Source: Trichosporon coremiiforme
Lineage: Eukaryota > Basidiomycota > Tremellomycetes > Trichosporonales > Trichosporonaceae
Length of the DNA: 64,000 bases
Assembly: GCA_039545355.1 (NCBI GenBank)
Contig: BCJJ01000042.1
Location: forward strand, 1 to 64,000
Direction: 5' to 3'
The notes beneath the pieces were generated by a model. It ran no database searches. It was given only the letters and a program-made list of their open reading frames with translations, and was not told the origin of the DNA. Every line of letters begins with the position of its first letter. The first letter of the stretch is position 1. Below, one piece after another: positions 57,612 to 64,000 of this stretch. A program made the translations under genes and the position numbers.

Positions 57612-57696
57612 TGACCTCTGGCGGGGTCGAACCGCCGACCTTATGCGTAAGACACAAGTGTTAAGCATACGCTCTAACCAACTGAGCTAAGTGGCC
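57612..57696 (-). tRNA. tRNA-Val(AAC) with 11-nt intron
   Basis: GGCCACT (57696-57690) pairs with AGAGGTC (57619-57613) except for one A-A mismatch, and discriminator is A. D arm GCTCAGTTGGTTAGAGC. Anticodon stem TATGC/GCATA encloses TTAACA plus C, so the anticodon reads AAC. T arm GGCGG-TTCGACC-CCGCC is perfect. The acceptor mismatch makes functionality slightly less certain. Confidence 0.82.
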
Positions 57697-58044
57697 TTGG
57701 ATTGCTGTCTGTTCGTCTCTCCGAGCAGCGGAGATGAGCGGCAATAGCCGCCGAAGATCGCGAGTTCTTACCCCGTTACAGAGTCGCAGGACCGCAAGCG
57801 ACAGTAGTAAAGAGGTAGTGGGGTCAGAAGCAATCAGTGGCTAGTGAGTAGCAGACAGTCGGCACCGTACGGGTTCATAAATCTATGTACAACTCAATGA
57901 ACAACATGCACATGCAGTCGCACTGCGACGATCCTTGATTGCGCTTGAATGAAATGAATGAACGTGAAAGTGTGGTCGTGGGGTCGTAAATGATGGAGTG
58001 CGGGCTGCGGCACTCGGCTGGCCTGCGGTGTCGTTTCGACACAT
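57697..58044. other. Intergenic, CDC14 3' flank to tRNA-Val
   Basis: No gene seen; contains the presumed CDC14 3' untranslated region and the 5' flank of tRNA-Val. Confidence 0.4.
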
Positions 58045-60436
58045 TTCTGCTGTCAGTTGCGGTCAATGGCAGACTAACTCACAATCTGTGGAGTTGGAAA
58101 CGGGTGTCACCATGCTGGTCACGGCACCGCTAAGGCGCGACAGAGTCGTCCACGATCGCGGAGTCGGGTTTGAGCGCCGGCTGGAGACCTTGGTGCGCGG
58201 CGAGACGACAGCGGGTGCCGGCGGCATCGGCTCTGAGGGATCGCTGCTGTCCGAGAATACCGAGTTCTCCGCGGCCGACACTGTCGATCCCGACACACCC
58301 GATGTGGCCGCAGCCTTCTCCTCCTTGCCGAACGGGAGCGCTCCTCGCCTCGGAATAGTGCGGCCGTTCTCCTTGCTGATGCTGGGCGAGGGCGGAGTCA
58401 GCGGCTGGTTTGCAAGCTTCTTAGTCTGCGTTGGCGGCGTCTGTGGCTCGTCGTGCTCGGCGATCGGAAAGGTGCCATTCTCATCGTCACCGAACGGCGT
58501 CGAGTCGCGACTCGGTGGGGGAGAGCTGAGACCCGACTTGGACAGCGGCGACTCCCCGGGGCGACGCTTCGGGGAACGCTGATCGATCTCGGAGTTGCTC
58601 GAACTGCAGCTAGCGTTTGAGGGCGAGCGAGCGAGGACCGGCTGAGCAGTCAGATCCGCATTCAGGAACTCTCCGCGAACACTTTGAGAACCTGACGACG
58701 CAACAGGAGCGCGCGTAGAGCCACGCTTCACTCCCCTAGCTGAAGCATCGGTTCGGTCTTTGCTAGCTCGGGGAGAGGTTGAAGCGGGTTCGTCGGCCAC
58801 AACAGTGAGCTCGATCGTCGTGTTCTTGCCTTGAGGGCCCTTGCGCGGTTGTCCGACCGCGTCGCCTTGCTTGGCCGTGCTGTTGGGCGCAAGAACACGG
58901 GCAGGCGTGAGCGGTCGCCGTGGTCGAGACTCATCGGCCGGCTCTTCCGGCAGCGAAACATCCTCGTACTCCTGAGGTGGCGTGGGGAGAGACTCGGCGG
59001 GCCGGCGCATCGCGTCAACGGCGGCCTGATGTCAGCTAAAGCAGACTCCGCGTAGCCTAATCGCACTCACCCATCCAGCCCACTTCAACTGGTTGAGCTG
59101 CATATAGCGCTGCTGAGGTCCGACAACCATTCCAGGTCGGACAACACGCATGTAGCCGATGACTTCTGACGCCGTAAAGTTGTACTTGTAAATCAGGTAA
59201 GCGCCGATAAGGACTCCAGTGCGTCCCAGTCCAGCCTTGCAGTGAACTGCAATCTTCTTGCCCCTCGACACCCATTCCTCAGCGAGGTAGATGAACTGGC
59301 GGACAATCTCATCGGTGGGGTTCGTTCCGTCGTCAAAGTACATGTCGACTTGCAGTCAGCACAGCCTCCTGCCGTTACTCACCATGCTTGAAGCCCCTCT
59401 CGAGGAACCGCTCTTTGTTGTAGCTGCAAGTTAGCGCCGCTAAGCACGCATACTTACAGCTCGTCGTTCAGGCGGATCACAACGCCAACCTCCTCGTCCT
59501 CAAACTTGTTCAAGACCTTCTCGAACGCTCCGACGAGCATGCGCTTTTGGCCGCTGGTGTACTCGGGCACCTTCTCACCCTCGGGGGTGTTTCGCGCAAT
59601 CCAGACCGGATCCATGGGAGAAGCAAACGCCACGAAGGGACCAAGGACATTCAGGTCACCGTTCCTGTCCATTAGCCACGGTACGATCGTCCTACTCACT
59701 CGACCTTCTCATAGTACCGGTAGTCCTGGGCGTCAAACTCCCGCAACATCAGCAGTTTGTTCTGAGACGCCTTCCACATTCCATAGAGCACATCCTGAAG
59801 TCAGCTCTGTCAGATGGACCGGCTAACGCACCTGAATGCTTAGAGCAAACTCGTTCGGTCCGTTGCCAGCGTCACGGAACGGAATAACTTCGATATGCGC
59901 AATGGTCTGGAAAGCCTCCCAGGGATCGATGTGCTCCACGATAAGCTGGGCGTCAGTTGAGATCCTGCTGAGTGACATACACAGTAGAGTGCCGCCATCA
60001 GCGTCAGGTTGGTTTTCGTCTCTGCCGTTGGGCTCGTGTACAGACAGACCGGTCTTCTCTTGTTCTCCTTAGACTGGATCTGGTCAGATCTGGCTCCTTT
60101 CAGGATCTCACCTTCATCTTCTCGTACAGAGCAACGCACGCATCGTAGGTATACGCCAAGTTGAGTGGTCCATAGTCGTTCTTGAACGGAGTGTAAACCA
60201 GAATGTCATCGACTGCGGATAGGTCAGCGACCACGAGATGGTTTGATGATCGACGCACGGGTGTAAAGCTCGATAGTCCTTCCGGTCGTGGGATGGGCGT
60301 ACGGGCCCAGGCTCGCTTCCTTCGAGTTGAGGGTCGTGAAGAGGAAGTGGTCCGAAAGTTCGGCAACGGCGTTCGGGAGTTGACGACCGGCGGAGGAGCG
60401 CTCCGAGCGAGCGCTGCGCTCGGCGCTGGTGGTCAT
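58045..60436 (-). CDS. CDC14: CDC14 dual-specificity phosphatase
   Basis: Nine main exons (60436-60259, 60212-60112, 60073-59981, 59945-59832, 59794-59700, 59664-59458, 59423-59383, 59348-59071, 59025 onward) join in phase to about 680-690 aa. The N-terminal CDC14 domain reads ILVYTPFKNDYGPLNLAY and HIDPWEAFQTI. The core reads VENGDLNVLGPFVAF and VVIRLNDELYNKERF. The phosphatase loop is HCKAGLGRTG with the catalytic Cys at about 313 and Arg at about 319. The C-terminal tail of more than 300 residues is Ser/Pro-rich, as expected of a CDK-regulated phosphatase acting in mitotic exit and cytokinesis. The 3' end has two readings: splicing at 58082 forms TAA across the junction (58083|58046-58045), and no splicing gives TGA at 58063, five codons later. 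One donor is GTATGT (59980). Confidence 0.92.
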
Positions 60437-63271
60437 TTCGGGCGTTGCACAACGGTGCTCGGTGATGTGGTTGGAGTCGGGGAGGAAGGTGGTGGGCTGG
60501 TGGGGGCGCAAGCGGCGCAGCAGAGGATGAGCGGACTGTACTGGAATTCAGGTGAGGTGGTCTTAGATGGTCGGACGAGACTTTAGAGTGTGTCGTGCCC
60601 GGGGGAGGTGAGGGCGGGTGGCGGCGCGGGGTCGTCGCAGTGAGTGGGTGAGCGGGGTAATGCAGTGATGAGTGTGTCGGTGATGATGAGGAAAAGAGAA
60701 GATGGGAGAGGAGCTAGCGGCGAAGTGCAGTGTTTAGCTCAGTGAGAACGGGCCATGTTGGTGCAAGATCGAGCGAGACGACGCCCCGTGCGTTGTGTGG
60801 AAGTCAGGAAGGAAGGAAGGAGGGATCAGGAGGCGAGGAGGGCTAAAGGATTAGTGTGAGGAAGGATCCGCACGCCGCACGTCCGCACTGACATCTGACT
60901 ACGGACACCACTGTGGGTCGAGGCACAGGGCTCCGGGCGCTCCGGGTTCGGAGCGGTTGGGGTTCCATGGCTGAGCCCGGCTAGGGCTGGGGGATGGCGC
61001 TGACCGCCGTGCAATGCATTCCTTTGTCTGATTAGCGGTTGCGCACGCCTGCATTGCTGCACGCTTGGGCGAGCGATCCGCCCGGAGCGGCGCAGGCTGG
61101 GCTTGCTACGCAGCTATGCACACGGGGAGCGCGGAGATCGAAACCGAAAATGGAGCAATGCAGTGGGAGAGTTACGTACGTCTTCGGTGTGAGGGTTCAT
61201 ACGCGTGCGGGCAGCCGGCAGAAGTAGCTCTACCGACTGGTTGTAAAAGTGCATGGCGCGTTGAGCGGTCCTAGAGTGTGATAGCGCACAGTGGTTAACG
61301 CATGACAAGGGACGCCCGATGGCGCCTGACGCCTGACACGACGCCCGCTGGACGGGCCTCTGCAGGCAATCGCGGGAAGTGACCTCACCTCGGACACCGT
61401 CCCTTGACGCCACCCAGGAACGGCCAGGTCCGCGTCGATTCAGCGATTAGCGGGGCCGACCAAGCGAACGCCCCCCGCCAGCCCCGCCCACTTGGTTCCG
61501 TCCCCCGCAGAGAAGTCAAAATCAGGCGCGACACCGGCCCAAGACCAAATTATCTTGCAAGGGTCAAGCGCTCGGATTCCTCATTGTTACGGCATTCCCC
61601 GTTTCTCTGCAGAATGCTTATCCATTGAGGCGGCTTATCTCGATTGCTTGCGACGTCAAGAATTTGGGAGTTGTCAGAACGCTGGATCTCCCTGCAGCAG
61701 TCGATGCATGTAGAAGCGGGCTGAAGGCCGTACTGCAGATGGAACCGGTGTTGAGAAGGCCGCGTGTAACGAGGCGAGGGGCGCGACCTTGCCTTGATCT
61801 GAACCCTGATTCCCGTGCTAGTCCTGAACTCTGACAGCACTGGTCACATGCGACCCTCCGCAAACTGTAAATCTACCCTCGGCGATTTGCACCCAGACAC
61901 CTTCCTGTAGTTTGCACTGCTCTGACAAGGCGACATAGTGGATAGGACAGCTCACTATACAGCATCATGCACTGCGCACTGCACTGATGTCTCCTTAACA
62001 AGAAGTTGAAGGAACTGATGAGGCGCCGAACCAAGTGCAATTGTGAACGCTTGCCTATCAGCGATCGGTTTGCTCGGATCGTTGCGACCAATAAGCCCAC
62101 TCGTTTCGACACGCCTCTTTGTTTCAGGCTCCAAGCTGGGCCATGGCCCCTGATCCGACTGCCTGGCAACTTGGGCCGATCTGCTCGTCGCCATCGGCCA
62201 ACCTCTTCTCCCTACCTCTCATTCACCAAAGCCCATGCATATCATCGGCTCCAGCATCTGCGTAGTGTGTACTGGGTGGCTCGATTATGCACGCTGCGGT
62301 AAGAGTCTCCAAGAATGACGAACAGGCACGCTCCGCTGCGACTCCAGCCAGGCATCTCCGATCAAGCGATCACGCAGCAACGTACTGGCGGTCGAGCCGG
62401 GTCCGTTCTCGACCGCCGTGAGCTGCCAAGCTCGACCACCGTGCAGCAAGCAGCTGACCACCCTGCACTGCCGCAAGCGCGCCGTCTATAAGGGAGAGTC
62501 ATTCCCAACTCACGGTTCCCAATCCCACATCAACCATACCTCGATCGTATTGCTGAGGATTCGTCATCAATTCCGCGGTACCGTCATCTCTCCATTCACC
62601 TCTCAACTTACCGCTCCACTTACCTCTAGCATTGCTTTTGGCTGCCTTCCGAACGCACATGCAGCCGTGGGCTGTGTCGCACTCCTGGATTCCCTACCAT
62701 GCTTATCGATCAACCTTCAGCCCCTTATCACCCGGAGGTTTCAGCGGTTGCTTTTTCGCCCATCAACCCACCCAAACTGATCCAGACTCCGAGCTCCGGG
62801 CCTCTTCATCGACACTAACTGCGGAGCGATGAGGAGGATCTGCAGTTCCTGAGCCCGCCGCGCGTCTGACACCCCTCTCCGACCGACAGTTTCAACCTCA
62901 TGAGGCCATCAACACAACAGAAGCTAACGTAGACTTCGTCCCAACCATCCAGAGGGTTCTGTGATAGGCGTTCAGGACAATGGGGCCCTCTTGACCATGC
63001 CTTCGACAATAGCGCAATGGGCTACTAGCTCACTGGCGCCAGTGACTAACACGCAGAAGCAGCTCACCATTGGAGTGGTGATAGTCATGAAGACTACGCG
63101 CACGTCCATGTTTCACTCATTGTCACGATCATGAGTCCGAGCTGAGGAGTGGTGACTGCTTCTCTTTCGATCGCGTCGAGCTCTGGGCCTGCTAATAAGA
63201 ACGATCTGAGAGCTGCCTGCTCGCCATCTCCATTTCCATCCTCAGCCACCACAAAGATCACAAGGGCAAAC
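60437..63271. other. Intergenic, CDC14 promoter and beyond
   Basis: 2.8 kb without a supported gene. The first few hundred bases are G-rich on the plus strand (pyrimidine-rich leader of CDC14 on the minus strand). Open frames at 61.4-62.8 kb are short and mutually overlapping. Confidence 0.45.
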
Positions 63272-63694
63272 ATGACCGTCAGCAAGCCGCCCTATCCCAC
63301 CCGGCCGACACAGACACCATCGCGTACGCAGCGCTACCTCGCCTTCCAAGCGCACCTGCACCGGCATCTGCGTGCCCTCGGGCTGAACTATCACCTGCAC
63401 CCGCCCTCAATGAGCGTCCCCGCCACTACGTTTCTTACCACGCTGCCCGTGGCCAAGTCGCTCGTGATTGTCGTGCTCGAGCTGCACTTCCCGGAGCTAG
63501 GAACGTTCCATTCAAGCTCAGAGGAGTTCGTGGACGAGCTGCTCATTCGTATAGTTGAGGCCATCCGGGAGCAGGTGGGACCACATACGCCGCGCAGTGA
63601 GGTCGAGCACCTCCTGGAGAGGCGGAATAGGGAGGAAGACATAGACCTCCTGGGTCATATCGCGGACCCGCACTGCGCCAGGTTCGGTCAGTAG
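63272..63694 (+). CDS. Small hypothetical protein
   Basis: Single exon of 140 aa from the first in-frame ATG (63272). A Thr/Pro-rich head is followed by RYLAFQAHLHRHLRALG, a hydrophobic stretch (VAKSLVIVVLELHFPELG), an acidic helix (EEFVDELLIRIVEAIREQ) and VEHLLERRNREEDIDLLGH. No known family recognised. Composition is protein-like and the frame is GC-biased like real genes here, but no splice or homology evidence supports it. Confidence 0.5.
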   Translation: MTVSKPPYPTRPTQTPSRTQRYLAFQAHLHRHLRALGLNYHLHPPSMSVPATTFLTTLPVAKSLVIVVLELHFPELGTFHSSSEEFVDELLIRIVEAIREQVGPHTPRSEVEHLLERRNREEDIDLLGHIADPHCARFGQ

Positions 63695-64000
63695 CATGTC
63701 TTCGGTTTTGCTTGCATCGACGTCAGACTCGGTGCTTCCCTAGATCGCCTGGGCATGGACGGAGATGCACGCGGCCTATGCTGCGGACGCCGCCGCTTTG
63801 CCACCGCCGAGGACCTCCACCGAAGCGACCTCCACCCCCAGATCTTGGGGATGACGCACATTACGCGTGCTCGTTCCTGCATTCATGCTAGCTTGGACTT
63901 TCTTCTACTGTATCATCTGACTGGATCCTTTCGCTTCATCACGCATCGAATACACCTCTCCTTGCCTCGCAAACAGTTATACACGCGCATCGGCACCGAA
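63695..64000. other. Right-edge intergenic sequence
   Basis: No gene seen in the last 306 bases; may be 3' flank of the small gene or promoter of something beyond the window. Confidence 0.4.

Noticed and set aside
63149..63271. Upstream extension of the small right-end gene
   Set aside because: The frame is open but begins without an ATG; 63272 is the first in-frame ATG.

Overview
The window looks like a chromosomal segment of a GC-rich, intron-rich basidiomycete yeast. Genes are split by many short introns of about 45-60 nt, with GTGAGT-type donors and a CTGAC or CTAAC branch site just before the acceptor. The gene content is ordinary eukaryotic nuclear (GGPP synthase, STN1, SURF1, SEC62, UPF3, CDC14, D-amino acid oxidase, C6 zinc-cluster regulators). 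The style suggests Tremellomycetes, possibly Trichosporonales; this is inferred from gene style and not from a marker. No rRNA, CRISPR array or bacterial operon is present, and no intact transposon was recognised.

Layout. 1-1421: the 3' part of a Gly/Asn-rich repeat protein. 2.4-10.4 kb: a GNAT acetyltransferase, an intron-containing tRNA-Pro, an ACC-synthase-like aminotransferase, tRNA-Ile and a GGPP synthase. 12.5-25.6 kb: a dense housekeeping block made of an orphan protein, STN1 (telomere CST complex), SURF1/SHY1 (cytochrome c oxidase assembly), SEC62 (ER translocon), VFA1 (Vps4 partner), UPF3 (nonsense-mediated decay), a type-B carboxylesterase and a peroxisomal D-amino acid oxidase. 27.2-36.6 kb: a zinc-cluster regulator, a possible small membrane gene, a predicted tail-anchored protein, tRNA-Asp, a multi-span membrane protein followed by its decaying tandem copy, and a LYC1-like lysine acetyltransferase. 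36.8-42.5 kb: a second zinc-cluster regulator, divergent from a short-chain dehydrogenase that converges on a class II aldolase-like gene; together these may be a small sugar or sugar-acid catabolic cluster. 42.5-51.7 kb: a long gene-poor stretch with broken coding traces on the minus strand. 51.7-60.4 kb: a RhoGEF (DH-PH), tRNA-Asn, tRNA-Val and CDC14. 60.4-64 kb: mostly non-coding, with one small orphan gene.

Most gene models were assembled by hand from splice signals and checked for codon phase at every junction; the summed exon lengths of the spliced models are multiples of three. The most interesting points are the tandem membrane-protein pair whose second copy has lost a 5' splice site, a GC-AG intron in the GGPP synthase gene, micro-exons of 7 nt (SEC62) and possibly 6 nt (VFA1), several introns of 265-460 nt among many short ones, repeat-embedded related introns in the first gene, and the unexplained minus-strand coding traces around 44.3-46.6 kb.
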